Shown: positions 1 through 8,817, counted from the first letter of the stretch. The stretch: 64,000 bases of DNA from CAYSUS01 sp964434165 (GCA_964434165.1 CAYSUS010000037.1:1-64000); one strand, 5' to 3'. Notes: generated by a model not told the origin, from the letters alone. Translations and numbers: made by a program.

Positions 1-600
1 CCGCCCTTTCTCGGGGGTTGGTCTGTAGGCTGCGGTGGTTCTGAAGGGTGGCTGGACCAGGACCGCCGTAGTAGGCACCGTCCGCGTGCCGTCCACCTCG
101 GCTTCGAGCTGGGGAATGATGCCTGTCCTTTTCCATTCATTGATTCGCGCCTCGTCGACGGCGTCCATCAGGCAGCGGATGCGCGGCTCGTCGAAGCGGC
201 GGCAGAAGTCGCCCGCCGTGGTCGGGTCGGGAATGCGTTCTGCGCCCAAGGCGTCGAGGAACACCTCGTCGTTGCGACGCAGCTCGATGTCCTCCAGGCG
301 GACGCCGTCGCACATCGCATTGTAGGCCAGGTTGAGCACGTGGTCCGACTCGTGGTAGGGCCGATGGATCTTCAGCACGTGGACGCGGCGGTTGATCGCC
401 TCGACCAGCCCGCTCGCATGCGCCAACTGATGGACCAGACCGATCCCGCCGCAGCCGATGGCGCGGACCTTGTCCGCCAGCTCGACGCGGATCCGCTCCG
501 CCGAGAGGACCGGCCTGCCCGCATCCTCCCGCGCCCCGTCCAGCCGCCGCTCGATCCGCCGCTTGGCATTTCGCAAACGATTCCTTATGATGGCCTTCAC
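1..600 (-). pseudogene. IS1380-like transposase, N-terminal part, cut by window edge and probably truncated
   Basis: The reverse strand is open from a GTG at 600 to the window edge (200 codons). A strong AAGGAGGA ribosome site lies 7 nt before this GTG. Residues 1-155 resemble the N-terminal associated region of DDE-group-1/IS1380 transposases: a segment with HESDHVLNLAYNAMCDG, then LEDIELRRND, IPDPTTAGDFCRRF and DAVDEARIN. About position 133, just where such proteins normally run toward their first catalytic Asp, the DNA becomes a sequence found again in noncoding DNA at 1921-2030 (17-mer aaaaggacaggcatcat, then a stretch sharing cgaagccgaggtggacggca). The reading frame stays open through the repeat, but the residues no longer look like transposase. 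I infer a remnant broken by a repeat. The rest of the element lies outside the window, so the terminal repeats cannot be seen. Confidence 0.6.
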
Positions 601-815
601 TCGAAATCCTCCTTGTCCACGGGTCTACGAAGCCCTTTCACACCTCTTAGACACCGGACAACACGGAGGGTTTCGAGTTTTCATGCAAATCCAACACGGA
701 CGGTTTGCTTGATTGAGGACTAGTGACCCGTTCTCCGGGGGCTATTATGATGGGAGACTATTCAACGGAAAATAGGCGCCAGATCGCTGAATCCCCGCAT
801 TCTTGGAAGAAACCA

Positions 816-1868
816 ATGGGAAACAGAAGAACGTGTATGCGATGCGTCGGCCCTGAATGGCGCTCCCTGGTCGTCTCCTTCTTCCTGCTTGCGGCGTATC
901 CGCTTACGGCATCGATTGGCCTTTGCGAGGAAGACGCGGAACCGCAACGCAGGGCGCTCTTCGTGCAGCCCGAGGTTTCCGGCATTGCCGGACGCCTCTA
1001 TGTTGTCGAGCGGCGACCGCTTGGAAAGTGGACAATGACCTGTTGGCAGCGAAGCCCGTTCACTCCGGAAGGCGAGTTTGTCCCGGTCGATTGGGACGCT
1101 GGTGCGAAGACGGGGCTGTCTATTCCACACCCACGCCATACGCAACAGCGGGGCATGCGGTCGGCTGCCGGATCGACGACCACCCAAATGCATGGCGGGG
1201 TTGTCGGCGCCTATCTGAACTCCGCCGATTTGTCGGTCGAGGGCCTCGATGACGAGGGTCGGCCACGACCCGGATCCGGCGGCTACAAGATGATGGTCAC
1301 GCCACAGATTCTCTTTGATCAGAAGTCGAGAATCCATCCTTTTCACAGCGAGCGTAGCGGCCTGGATCTCGAGTTAGACCTGCAGGTCCCCGTCGCGGCT
1401 TGCGCTGAAAAGAAGGGAAGCCTGGCCTATGTCAGTGCCAACCTCGTTCTTGTCGATCCCCAGACCACGCTGAAGCTCTCCTACATTTTGGGCCTGTTTG
1501 CTAAACGCGCCCGGATGGATCCGAAGAAGTTGGTCCAGCATATCGCCCACGACGAGCCGTCGCATAGCTGGATGATTCGCGGTACAGCGACTTTCGATCA
1601 TCCGTGGATGGAGCTTCGTCCCAACTCGGCGACGTTTCAGACCGGTCCATGGCGCGGGTGGCGGCGTTTCGCCTGGGCGATCCGCCACGAGCACGTCGCG
1701 GCGGCGCTCGAAGCATTACGGCAGCAAGCGCCTCAGACGGGAACCTCGCTCGACCCGGCAGACTATCAATTGCGATCCTTTCATCTCAACGCGGAGATCA
1801 CCTACGAAACGGCCCCGTCCGAGATGGGGTGGTCAATGCGCAACGCCAAGATCGAGGCGGTGGAGTGA
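816..1868 (+). CDS. secreted protein of unknown function
   Basis: I do not recognise this protein (350 aa from the ATG at 816). The frame is open from a GTG at 723. The ATG at 816 is preferred because GGAAG lies 7 nt upstream and it places a signal peptide near the N-terminus: a basic start, then a hydrophobic run of about 20 residues ending near SIGLCEEDAEP. The mature part has no transmembrane segment and is rich in aromatic and charged residues. Motifs that stand out are the stretch ending in HDEPSHSW around residue 250 and a C-terminal ITYETAPSEMGWSMRNAKIE. The gene stands alone between a transposase remnant and a repeat array, and its codon use is slightly less G+C-rich than its neighbours, so recent acquisition is possible. 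Translation is likely, function unknown. Confidence 0.65.
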   Translation: MGNRRTCMRCVGPEWRSLVVSFFLLAAYPLTASIGLCEEDAEPQRRALFVQPEVSGIAGRLYVVERRPLGKWTMTCWQRSPFTPEGEFVPVDWDAGAKTGLSIPHPRHTQQRGMRSAAGSTTTQMHGGVVGAYLNSADLSVEGLDDEGRPRPGSGGYKMMVTPQILFDQKSRIHPFHSERSGLDLELDLQVPVAACAEKKGSLAYVSANLVLVDPQTTLKLSYILGLFAKRARMDPKKLVQHIAHDEPSHSWMIRGTATFDHPWMELRPNSATFQTGPWRGWRRFAWAIRHEHVAAALEALRQQAPQTGTSLDPADYQLRSFHLNAEITYETAPSEMGWSMRNAKIEAVE

Positions 1869-2156
1869 CCGACATCGACCGTGCATCGACCCCAGAGCTC
1901 AGACTATGGCCTGCGAAAGGAAAGGACAGGCATCATCCCCGTCGCATCCCCGTGCGCCCGGATGTAGAAGCTTCGCTTGCCTGGGCAACTCGAAGCCGAG
2001 GTGGACGGCACGCGGGGGGTGTCTACTGCGGGCAAGAAAAAAGGGGACGCACCTCGTTTCTGGGGGTTTAGGCAAGATATTTTCGCGGTCGTCCTGGCGC
2101 GCGGAGGGTCCCAGGCCGAGCCCCGCGGCCGACTGCGCGAAAACGGCAGGCATCAT

Positions 2157-2479
2157 CCTATTCCTACTTATCCTACGCCGGTTAATGCGAGCCGCCCTCA
2201 CCCGGCCGCTTCGCNNNNNNNNNNNNNNNNNNNNNNNNNNNNNNNNNNNNNNNNNNNNNNNNNNNNNNNNNNNNNNNNNNNNNNNNNNNNNNNNNNNNNN
2301 NNNNNNNNNNNNNNGGCCACCCTCTCCCGCAAGCGGGAGAGGGTAGCGCAGATGATGCCTGTCCTTTTCCCCCTATTCCTACATACGCCGGTTGATGCGA
2401 GCCGCCCTCACCCGGCCGCTTCGCGGCCACCCTCTCCCGCAAGCGGGAGAGGGTAGCGCAGATGATGCCTGTCCTTTTC
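2157..2479. repeat. 110-bp tandem repeat, at least two copies
   Basis: Two units follow each other, with the assembly gap inside the first. Each contains the segment cctattcctac, an acgccggtt(a/g)atgcgagcc segment, gccctcacccggccgcttcgc, a perfect 24-bp palindrome (CCCTCTCCCGC, AA, GCGGGAGAGGG at 2320-2343 and 2430-2453), then gtagcgcag and the 17-mer atgatgcctgtcctttt (2352-2368 and 2462-2478). Both landmarks recur exactly 110 bp apart. A related palindrome closes the window at about 63955. The unit has the look of a dispersed intergenic REP-like element that is tandemly repeated here. Confidence 0.85.
2215..2314. other. assembly gap (100 Ns)
   Basis: Exactly 100 Ns, the usual placeholder length for a scaffold gap of unknown size. 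The flanks read cggccgcttcgc before and ggccaccctctcc after, which join directly in the intact second repeat unit. The true gap may therefore be zero or a whole number of collapsed 110-bp units. Confidence 0.97.
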
Positions 2480-2513
2480 TTGATGTGTCCTTTTCTTGTT
2501 CTCATCGCGCGCG

Positions 2514-3707
2514 CTACGTGTGGTAGTCGGCGTTGATCCGCACGTACTCGGCCGTCAGGTCCGTGGTCCAGAATCGCGCGGAAGCCTGGCCCTCGCCGAG
2601 CGTCAGCTCCACGTGCGTATCGCGGCTGGAGCGCATGGACTGCGATACCGCCTCGGCGTCGAAGTCGGCCGGCGCGCCGCAGTCGTAGAGCAGCGCGCCG
2701 TTGAGGCGCAGGTTGACCCTGGCGGGATCGAACGGCACGCCCGCGTAGCCGGCGGCGGAGACGATCCGGCCCCAGTTGGGGTCGCATCCGGCCACGGCCG
2801 TCTTCACCAGGGGGCTGTCGGCTATGCTTCGCGCGATCCGCAGGGCGGCCTCGCGCGAGGCGCAGCCGCGCACGTCGATGGTCACTAGGTGCGTGGCCCC
2901 TTCGCCGTCGGCCACGACCGCCGTGGCCAGCTCCTCGCAGACCTCCCGAAGCGCCGCGCGGAAAGGCTCCCGTTCGGCGCCGGCGAGCGGCTCGGTGCCC
3001 GACGCCCCGTTGGCCAGCAGGAGCACCGAGTCGTTGGTGCTCATGTGGCCGTCCACGCTGATGCAGTTGAAGGTGGCGCCGGCCGCTTCGGCGAGCAGGG
3101 CCTGGGCGGCGGAGGGCGGGAGCGCCGCATCGGTCAAGAGCACGGCGAGCATCGTGGCCATGTTCGGCGCGATCATGCCCGCCCCCTTGGCCATGCCCGT
3201 GATCTGCACCTCGCCGCCGGAGAGCGGCACCGGGCGTCCGGCCAGCTTGGGCCGCGTGTCGGTGGTCATGATGCCCCGGGCGGCCGCCGCGAGGCTCTCG
3301 TCGTCGTTGGCCAGCCTCGCCGCGGCGTCCTCCAGCCCGCGGGCGATTCGGTCCATGGGCAGGAAGTGGCCGATGATGCCGGTGGAGAGCACCAGGGCCT
3401 GGCCGGGCAGCGCGCCGACCGCCCTGGCGGCCAGGTTGGCCATCTCCTCGCAGTCGCGCAGGCCCCGCGCGCCCGTGCAGGCGTTGGCGTTGCCCGAGTT
3501 GACGGCGATCACCCGCATCCCGCCGCTGGGCGTGCGGGCACGGTTGTGCGTCACGCAGGCGGCGTGGACGAGGTTCGTGGTGTACACGCCGGCCGCGGTG
3601 GCCGCGCGGTCGCTCGCCAGCAGGGCCAGGTCCTCGCGGCCCGGCACGGTCTTGATGCCACAGGGCACGCCGGCGACGCGAAAGCCCCGGGGAACGCGGA
3701 TGGACAT
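2514..3707 (-). CDS. argJ: ArgJ, bifunctional ornithine acetyltransferase / N-acetylglutamate synthase
   Basis: ArgJ transfers the acetyl group from N-acetylornithine to glutamate, recycling acetyl groups in cytoplasmic arginine synthesis; some members also use acetyl-CoA. The 397-residue length is typical. The self-cleavage site is clear: KGAGMIAPNMATML, with Thr185 as the expected N-terminal nucleophile of the beta chain. Other family signatures are the SGNANACTG segment near 71-79, STGIIG near 108-113, GCDPNWGRI in the second half and the C-terminal YVRINADYHT. The gene lies about 100 bp downstream of argC on the same strand, the common argC-argJ order. Because argJ is present, the pathway is probably the cyclic version. 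Whether this enzyme also uses acetyl-CoA cannot be told from sequence. Confidence 0.96.
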   Translation of the reverse strand: MSIRVPRGFRVAGVPCGIKTVPGREDLALLASDRAATAAGVYTTNLVHAACVTHNRARTPSGGMRVIAVNSGNANACTGARGLRDCEEMANLAARAVGALPGQALVLSTGIIGHFLPMDRIARGLEDAAARLANDDESLAAAARGIMTTDTRPKLAGRPVPLSGGEVQITGMAKGAGMIAPNMATMLAVLLTDAALPPSAAQALLAEAAGATFNCISVDGHMSTNDSVLLLANGASGTEPLAGAEREPFRAALREVCEELATAVVADGEGATHLVTIDVRGCASREAALRIARSIADSPLVKTAVAGCDPNWGRIVSAAGYAGVPFDPARVNLRLNGALLYDCGAPADFDAEAVSQSMRSSRDTHVELTLGEGQASARFWTTDLTAEYVRINADYHT

Positions 3708-3810
3708 CTTGATGGAATGCTCCGGGGTAGGAGGGGAAGCCGGGCTCGCAGAAGAGGACCGTGCCGACCGCCGCCGGGTTCGCGCCCGTCCCAGCGCGGG
3801 CTGCCGCGCG

Positions 3811-4821
3811 CTACAGCGCGGCGGTCTCGGCGTAGCCGAACATCAGGTTGAAGTTCTGCACGGCCGCGCCCGAGGCCCCTTTGACCAGGTTGTCCAGGCA
3901 ACTGATGGAGAGCACGCGCCCGCGCACGAGGCGCAGGGTCATGTCGCAGTAGTTCGTGTAGGCCGAGTCCTTGGTGCCCGGCAGGTGATCCACCACGCGC
4001 ACGAACGGCTCGCCGTCGTAGGCGTCGTGCAATGCGCGCATCAGCGCGTCTTCCGTGACGCCGGGATCGGTGGGCACGGAGTAGGTCGTGGTGAGGATGC
4101 CGCGATCCATGGGCACCAGGTGCGGGGTGAAGATCGTCTCCACCTCGGTACCGGCCGCGCGGCGCACGATCTGGTCGATCTCCGGCATGTGGCGGTGTCG
4201 CCCCACGTTGTAGGCGGAGAGGCTCTCGTTGCACTCCGGGTAGTGCGTGGTGAGCTTGGGCGTGCGTCCCGCGCCGGAGACGCCGCTCTTGGAGTCCACG
4301 ACGATCCCCCGCGGCTCGATCAGCCCGGCCTTGACCAGGGGCGCCAGCGGCAAGATGGCCGACGTGGGATAGCAGCCCGGGTTGGCGACGAGCTGGGCCT
4401 CGGGGATCGCCTCGCGGAACAGCTCGGGCAGGCCATAGGCGGTCTTGCCCAGGCGCTCCGGATCGGGGTGCTTCTGGTTGTACCACTGCTCGTAGGTGGC
4501 CGCGTCGTCCAGGCGATAGTCGGCGCTGAAGTCGATCACCCGGGCCCCGGCGGCCAGCAGGCGGGTCACGACCGAGGCGCTGGCCCCGTGGGGCAGGCAA
4601 CTGAACACGCACTCGGCCCGGGCGGCCACCTCCTCCGGGGCGAGGTCCTCCAGGCTCAGTTCCAGGCGGCCGTGGAGCGACGGGTGGATCATGGCGATGG
4701 GCGGATTGCCCTCCTGCCGGCTGGTGACGGCCACGATCTCCGCGTCGGGGTGGCGAAGGAGGATGCGGATCAGCTCCAGGGCCGTGTAGCCCGTGGCGCC
4801 GAGGATGGCGATGCGTGTCAT
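3811..4821 (-). CDS. argC: ArgC, N-acetyl-gamma-glutamyl-phosphate reductase
   Basis: ArgC reduces N-acetylglutamyl-5-phosphate to the semialdehyde with NADPH, the third step of arginine synthesis, in the cytoplasm. The 336-residue protein opens with a Rossmann glycine motif (AILGATGYTALEL, residues 5-17). It carries the catalytic cysteine at 150 in VANPGCYPTSA, then the SKSGVSGAGR and NVGRHRHMPEI segments that bind substrate, and FTPHLVPMDRGIL. Length and motifs fit the type-1 family. It is the first gene of an apparent argC-argJ unit. No ARG box or attenuator was recognised in the 170 bp upstream. Confidence 0.96.
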   Translation of the reverse strand: MTRIAILGATGYTALELIRILLRHPDAEIVAVTSRQEGNPPIAMIHPSLHGRLELSLEDLAPEEVAARAECVFSCLPHGASASVVTRLLAAGARVIDFSADYRLDDAATYEQWYNQKHPDPERLGKTAYGLPELFREAIPEAQLVANPGCYPTSAILPLAPLVKAGLIEPRGIVVDSKSGVSGAGRTPKLTTHYPECNESLSAYNVGRHRHMPEIDQIVRRAAGTEVETIFTPHLVPMDRGILTTTYSVPTDPGVTEDALMRALHDAYDGEPFVRVVDHLPGTKDSAYTNYCDMTLRLVRGRVLSISCLDNLVKGASGAAVQNFNLMFGYAETAAL

Positions 4822-4992
4822 GGCGAACGGCGCGGCGGCGAGGAACCGGGATCAGCATCCCACTTGCAGGTGGGCGAGGGCGCGGAAGCTTACCGATCTG
4901 ACCGTTGAGCGACAGACCGACAATCCCGGAATATACCCCCTCGGCGGCTCCCGCGGCAAGGGTCGGCCGTCATGGGTGTGCGGCCGGGACGC

Positions 4993-6534
4993 TCAGTCGA
5001 GCTCCGGCGGCACGTTGCCGTAGGTCCAGCCGGTGCCGCTGAAGGGCGGATGCGGCGGGCGCGTGGGGACCTTGCCGGGCGTCATCTTGTGGGCCAGCTC
5101 CAGCCCGGCCTCGACCATCTTGCGCCCCGCCGACGGCTCCAGGTTGCTGTAGCTGGTCAGGCGGGTCTCGTAGCCGCCGCCGCTGGGGCCGAGGGCCTCC
5201 TCGGTCGGCACGTAGCCCACGCACCCGTTGGCCAGTTCCACGGGAAACGTGAGCGGGAAGGGGCTGCCCTTCTTGATGTCCAGGCCGAACTGGCAGAAGT
5301 ACTCGGCCGGGTTGGTCACCAGGGCCACAGGGCCGATCTGCACCACCTGGACCTCGGCCTTGCGCGTGGGCTCCTTGGCCAAGAGGGCGTCCAGCAGCAC
5401 GATCTCCTTGGCGAAGGTCCACTCGGTCGCGCCCACTTCCTTGGGGTCTTTCTGCACGATCTCCATGCACTTTTTGAGGCGCTCGGGGCTCGGCTTGCGG
5501 CGCTGGAACGTGAGCACCGTGGAGGCATAGTCCAGCGGCACGTCCGTGCCCGGCTCGGCCAGGAGCAGGACCTTGACGGCCTCGGCCCCCACGCAGCCGC
5601 CGACCATGCGGGCCCATGGCTCGCGCTTGGGGAAGGAGTAGGGGCTGAGGTTATCCACCTGGGTGATGTCGCCGCAGGCCCCGGCCAGGAACACGACCAC
5701 GACGTCCTCGCCGAACGCCCCGCGCACGACCTGCTCGAGGTAGTAGATGTAATTGGCGGAGATCCCGCCGGGGCTGGTCGTGGCGTGGCAGGCGAAGTTC
5801 ACCAGGCAGCCCAGCAGCTTGCCGTCGGTGTCGTAGGCCCCGATCACGCCGACCTCGGGATCGACGGGCCCGGCCGTCTCCACGATGTCGGGGTTGCCCT
5901 GCCGGGGGTGCGTGTGACTCTGGCCGCTCTTCATGCGGAAGCGCCGGTTGAAGGCCACCTTGTCCTCGATCCCCTTGCCGAACGCGCAGCGGGCCGCGAC
6001 CTTGGCCTCGTCGGCCGCGCACACGGCCTCGACGATCTGCTTCTCGACGAGCTCAAGATACTTGGGGTCGGCGCACGACGACTTCTCGTAGGCCAGCTCC
6101 TTGACCAGGTCGGAGGCGTGGTCGAACTCGCCGGGCAGGACCATGCCCGTGGGCCCCGAGGAGTGGGAGTGCGAAGCGGCCAGGACCACGGCGGCCGGCG
6201 GGATGCCGCACCGCTGCTCGATCGCCTTGCGCGCCGCGCGGACCGTGGGCTCGCGGATGATCAACGCGTCGATTCCCACCACGGCCACGCGCTGGGCGCC
6301 GTCGTCGAACACGGCCGCGCGGACCTTGCACGGGTCGTGCAGGCTGCGGTGAAACGACTTGCCGTAACCGCCCGGCTGCTCCATGCCCAGATCGGGGGTG
6401 ATGTCGCGCTCGGCGAAGCCCGCCTTGAGGACCGCGGCCGGCTGCTCCGCGTGAAGGGCTCTGGGGAAGAGGAGCATGGCGGCGCCCACGGCCGCCGCGA
6501 GAAGCAATCTTGTCGTTCCGCACGTACCGGACAT
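4993..6534 (-). CDS. secreted neutral/alkaline ceramidase-like hydrolase
   Basis: The product has 513 residues. The start at 6534 is supported by GGAGGA about 6 nt upstream and gives a signal peptide (residues 1-29, ending LHAEQ), so export is likely. The sequence follows the N-terminal domain of the neutral ceramidase family: AGFAERDITPDLG (38-50), a zinc-binding type AASHSHSSGPTG (119-130), NFACHATT near 250 and GACGDITQ near 288, which corresponds to the GDxSPN active-site region of true ceramidases. The family's canonical SPN is replaced by ITQ, and the usual C-terminal domain is missing or very short. Hydrolysis of an amide in lipids or another substrate is plausible, but ceramide itself is an inference. 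Planctomycetes carry many such short paralogues, often of unknown substrate. The gene is divergent from the PAS gene at 6802. Confidence 0.8.
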   Translation of the reverse strand: MSGTCGTTRLLLAAAVGAAMLLFPRALHAEQPAAVLKAGFAERDITPDLGMEQPGGYGKSFHRSLHDPCKVRAAVFDDGAQRVAVVGIDALIIREPTVRAARKAIEQRCGIPPAAVVLAASHSHSSGPTGMVLPGEFDHASDLVKELAYEKSSCADPKYLELVEKQIVEAVCAADEAKVAARCAFGKGIEDKVAFNRRFRMKSGQSHTHPRQGNPDIVETAGPVDPEVGVIGAYDTDGKLLGCLVNFACHATTSPGGISANYIYYLEQVVRGAFGEDVVVVFLAGACGDITQVDNLSPYSFPKREPWARMVGGCVGAEAVKVLLLAEPGTDVPLDYASTVLTFQRRKPSPERLKKCMEIVQKDPKEVGATEWTFAKEIVLLDALLAKEPTRKAEVQVVQIGPVALVTNPAEYFCQFGLDIKKGSPFPLTFPVELANGCVGYVPTEEALGPSGGGYETRLTSYSNLEPSAGRKMVEAGLELAHKMTPGKVPTRPPHPPFSGTGWTYGNVPPELD

Positions 6535-6801
6535 GGCGATTCCTCCGTCTTTGCAAGGAGTGGGGGCCGCGCGAGGGCCCGGGGCGGGTGGTCGCGGGTC
6601 GGCAGGGCCAGGGACGCGAATCGTCTTGCGTGATTCCAGGGCGCTCGAATGATACGGCGGCCCACGGGGCGGATCAATCCCCTGCGGTGGTCGCCGAGGC
6701 GCTGTGCAGGCCCCGCCGCGTTCCGGCCGCCCCCAGAAGCCCGGTCGCCGACGGCCCCGCGCCGTATGCTTGCCTAAGCCCCGAACCCAGAGGAGAGTGC
6801 C

Positions 6802-7434
6802 ATGCACGCCTGCGATCCCGCATTCCTGCCGCTTCTTCGCGGATTCGACGTCGAGGAGCTCGACCAACACGGCGGCTCGGTGTATGGGCTGTGGCCCGAC
6901 CTGCGCCTGGCATGCTTCAACCGGAGCTGGGAGGAGTTCGCCCGCGACAACGGCGGCGAGCCCGCGATCTCCACGCGCTGGGGTCTTAACTCCAGCGTGG
7001 CCGAGGCGATCTGCGAGCCGCTCCGCCGGTACTACGCGTTGCGGTACTCGGCTTGCTTGAAGGGGATGGAGCCCTGGGATCACCGTTACGAGTGCTCCAG
7101 CCCCTTCGCGTTCCGATGCTTCCACATGACGGCCTATCCGCTGGGGCGGCGCGAAGGCCTGCTGGTGGTCAACTCCCTGGTGGTCGAGCGCCCGCACGAC
7201 GTGGCGGGCGTCCCGGCCCATTCGGCCGACGACCACGCCTACGTGGATGCCCACGGCGACCTGCACCAGTGCGCCCACTGTCGCCGGGTCCAGCGAAGCG
7301 ACACGCCGCAATTCTGGGACTGGATCCCGCAGTGGGTCGAGAAATCGCCGGCCCATGCAAGCCACGGGATCTGCCCGGTGTGCCTGGACTACTACTACCC
7401 CGACCTGGCCGACGAGCCGGTCGCGGTCGCGTAG
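6802..7434 (+). CDS. PAS-like sensory protein with C-terminal Cys4 cluster
   Basis: A 210-residue cytoplasmic protein with a good ribosome site (GAGGAGAG, 5 nt before the ATG). Residues 15-130 look like a single PAS-type fold (VYGLWPDLRLACFNRSWEEFARDNGG opening, hydrophobic strand LLVVNSLVVE at the end). The C-terminus has the pattern CAHC (157-160), WDWIPQWV, then SHGICPVC (188-194) and DYYYP. This CxxC...SHGICxxC module usually sits at the end of PAS domains in sensor kinases and response regulators and probably binds zinc. Here no kinase, cyclase or DNA-binding domain follows, so the protein may act as a small adaptor or stand-alone sensor. Its partner is not apparent nearby. No haem or flavin ligand can be assigned with confidence. 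Confidence 0.7.
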   Translation: MHACDPAFLPLLRGFDVEELDQHGGSVYGLWPDLRLACFNRSWEEFARDNGGEPAISTRWGLNSSVAEAICEPLRRYYALRYSACLKGMEPWDHRYECSSPFAFRCFHMTAYPLGRREGLLVVNSLVVERPHDVAGVPAHSADDHAYVDAHGDLHQCAHCRRVQRSDTPQFWDWIPQWVEKSPAHASHGICPVCLDYYYPDLADEPVAVA

Positions 7435-7620
7435 CCGCAGGACGAAGCGCCGAGGGATCGCGATCGCGCCGGGTCGATTGCCGTTCCCGCGGGGCGCTCA
7501 TGGCCCGCTTGTGCCGGGGCGCTTGTCGTGGCATACTCCGGGGGTCAAACGACCCCGTGCACCGCAAGGGGCGGGCCGCGCTCCTGGATGCCCGGGCCTC
7601 CACTCGCCGTTGCGCCTCCC

Positions 7621-8037
7621 ATGCCCGACGTCTTCGACTACCATCACACGGTCGCGCCGGAGGAGATCGACGGCCAGGGCCACGTGGGTAACGTGGTGTA
7701 CGTGCGTTGGCTCCAGGAGGCCGCCGTGGCGCACTCGGCCGCCCAGGGCTGGACCGCCGCGCGGTACCGCGATTTCGGCGCCGGCTGGGTGGTGCGCTCG
7801 CACACGATCGAGTACCTCAGGCCCGCGCGCCGAGGCGATGCGGTCGTGGTGCGGACCTGGGTCGCCACGATGCACAAGGCCTCGTCGATCCGCCGCTACG
7901 TGGTGTTGCGGGAAGGCGAGCCCGAGCCGCTCGCCCGGGCCGAGACCCGCTGGGTGTGCGTCGATTACCGCACGGGCCAGGCCGTGCGCGTGCCGCGCGA
8001 GATTGCGGAGGCCTTCGTGGTTGTGGAGCGCGGCTAG
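7621..8037 (+). CDS. acyl-CoA thioesterase, YbgC/4-hydroxybenzoyl-CoA thioesterase type
   Basis: A 138-residue single hot-dog domain. The active-site signature of this class is present near the N-terminus: D17, then G20-H21, N24 and Y27 in EEIDGQGHVGNVVYVRW. A later RSHTIEYLRPARRGDAVVVRTWV strand and helix complete the expected fold. Such enzymes hydrolyse short or aromatic acyl-CoA thioesters in the cytoplasm. The substrate cannot be predicted and no aromatic-degradation or fatty-acid genes are adjacent. The ATG at 7621 was chosen because it starts the domain; an in-frame ATG at 7528 would add about 30 residues of low-quality sequence. No strong ribosome site is seen. Confidence 0.85.
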   Translation: MPDVFDYHHTVAPEEIDGQGHVGNVVYVRWLQEAAVAHSAAQGWTAARYRDFGAGWVVRSHTIEYLRPARRGDAVVVRTWVATMHKASSIRRYVVLREGEPEPLARAETRWVCVDYRTGQAVRVPREIAEAFVVVERG

Positions 8038-8115
8038 CCGACGGCTCGACACGGCCCAAAGCACCTGCTACAACTCCAAGCGCGGCGATGCAGTTCCGGC
8101 ACGTCGGGGCACCCG

Positions 8116-8817
8116 ATGTTCGAGAAGTCCCAACTCGACGAGGCGCTGGAGATTCAATCGAAGGCGTACAAGCTCCTCCGCTGGGTGTCGGAGGGGATTC
8201 AGAAGGGCTTCATCCATTTCGCGCGGGCCCACGACTGGACGAGCGAGGCGTCGGCCGCGTCGGCCTGGCTGCGAGAGCATTTCGAGAACGTGCCGCCCGA
8301 CTGCCGGCCCGCCGAGTCGGTGGGGCCTCCGTTCGACCGGTTCGTCAACTACTTTGCCTCGTACCTTCTCACTTCGTTTGACGTCGATCCCAGCCCGCGC
8401 CCGGAGCTCAAGTCGCATTGCGGATGCTACTGCCCGATCTGTACGTACCTGGTCGCCGGCAAGCATCTGAAGCCGAAGAAGGTCACCACGGCCGTCAAAA
8501 GGCGGGCGGAGACGCTCAAGCGGCAGTGCCTCGCGCAGATGGCCTTGGACCAGGGCATTCACGTCTCGGACGCGCAGATTGCCGAGATCCTGGCCAACGC
8601 CGGTCTGTCGCGCGCGGCCGCTTTGTGCACCTACCTGGGCGAAGTGCTTCGACGCTGCGCCGGCTTGCCCTCGGGCCCGGAGTCGCTCGCGCTCTGGCGG
8701 CAGTTCGCCTGGAACGCGGCTGGGTCTCCGATCCAGGGCTTTCGACTGAGGTCCGAAGATGTCCTCGCTGCCCGGACCGCGCTGTCGGATGCTCTCCGGC
8801 AGTGGACGCCGCCATAG
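8116..8817 (+). CDS. conserved-looking protein of unknown function with HCGCYCPIC motif
   Basis: A 233-residue soluble protein that I cannot assign to a family. It is mostly helical and carries a tight cysteine cluster, H101-C-G-C-Y-C-P-I-C109, followed by TYLVAGKHLKPKK. Such spacing suggests a metal or disulphide site. The first 60 residues (LDEALEIQSKAYKLLRWVSEGIQKGF) form an amphipathic helix pair. There is no signal peptide or membrane segment. It lies between a thioesterase and a small secreted protein on the same strand, 78 bp after the former, but no functional link is evident. A GGGG stretch upstream of the ATG may serve as a weak ribosome site. Confidence 0.65.
   Translation: MFEKSQLDEALEIQSKAYKLLRWVSEGIQKGFIHFARAHDWTSEASAASAWLREHFENVPPDCRPAESVGPPFDRFVNYFASYLLTSFDVDPSPRPELKSHCGCYCPICTYLVAGKHLKPKKVTTAVKRRAETLKRQCLAQMALDQGIHVSDAQIAEILANAGLSRAAALCTYLGEVLRRCAGLPSGPESLALWRQFAWNAAGSPIQGFRLRSEDVLAARTALSDALRQWTPP

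Larger units (their letters stand above)
1869..2513. repeat. repeat-rich intergenic stretch with assembly gap
   Basis: This stretch holds no convincing gene. It contains a second copy of the repeat that truncates the transposase (1921-2030), a degenerate copy of the 17-mer at 2140-2156, and at least two copies of a 110-bp unit (see 2157-2479). An N run sits inside the first unit. Confidence 0.75.
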
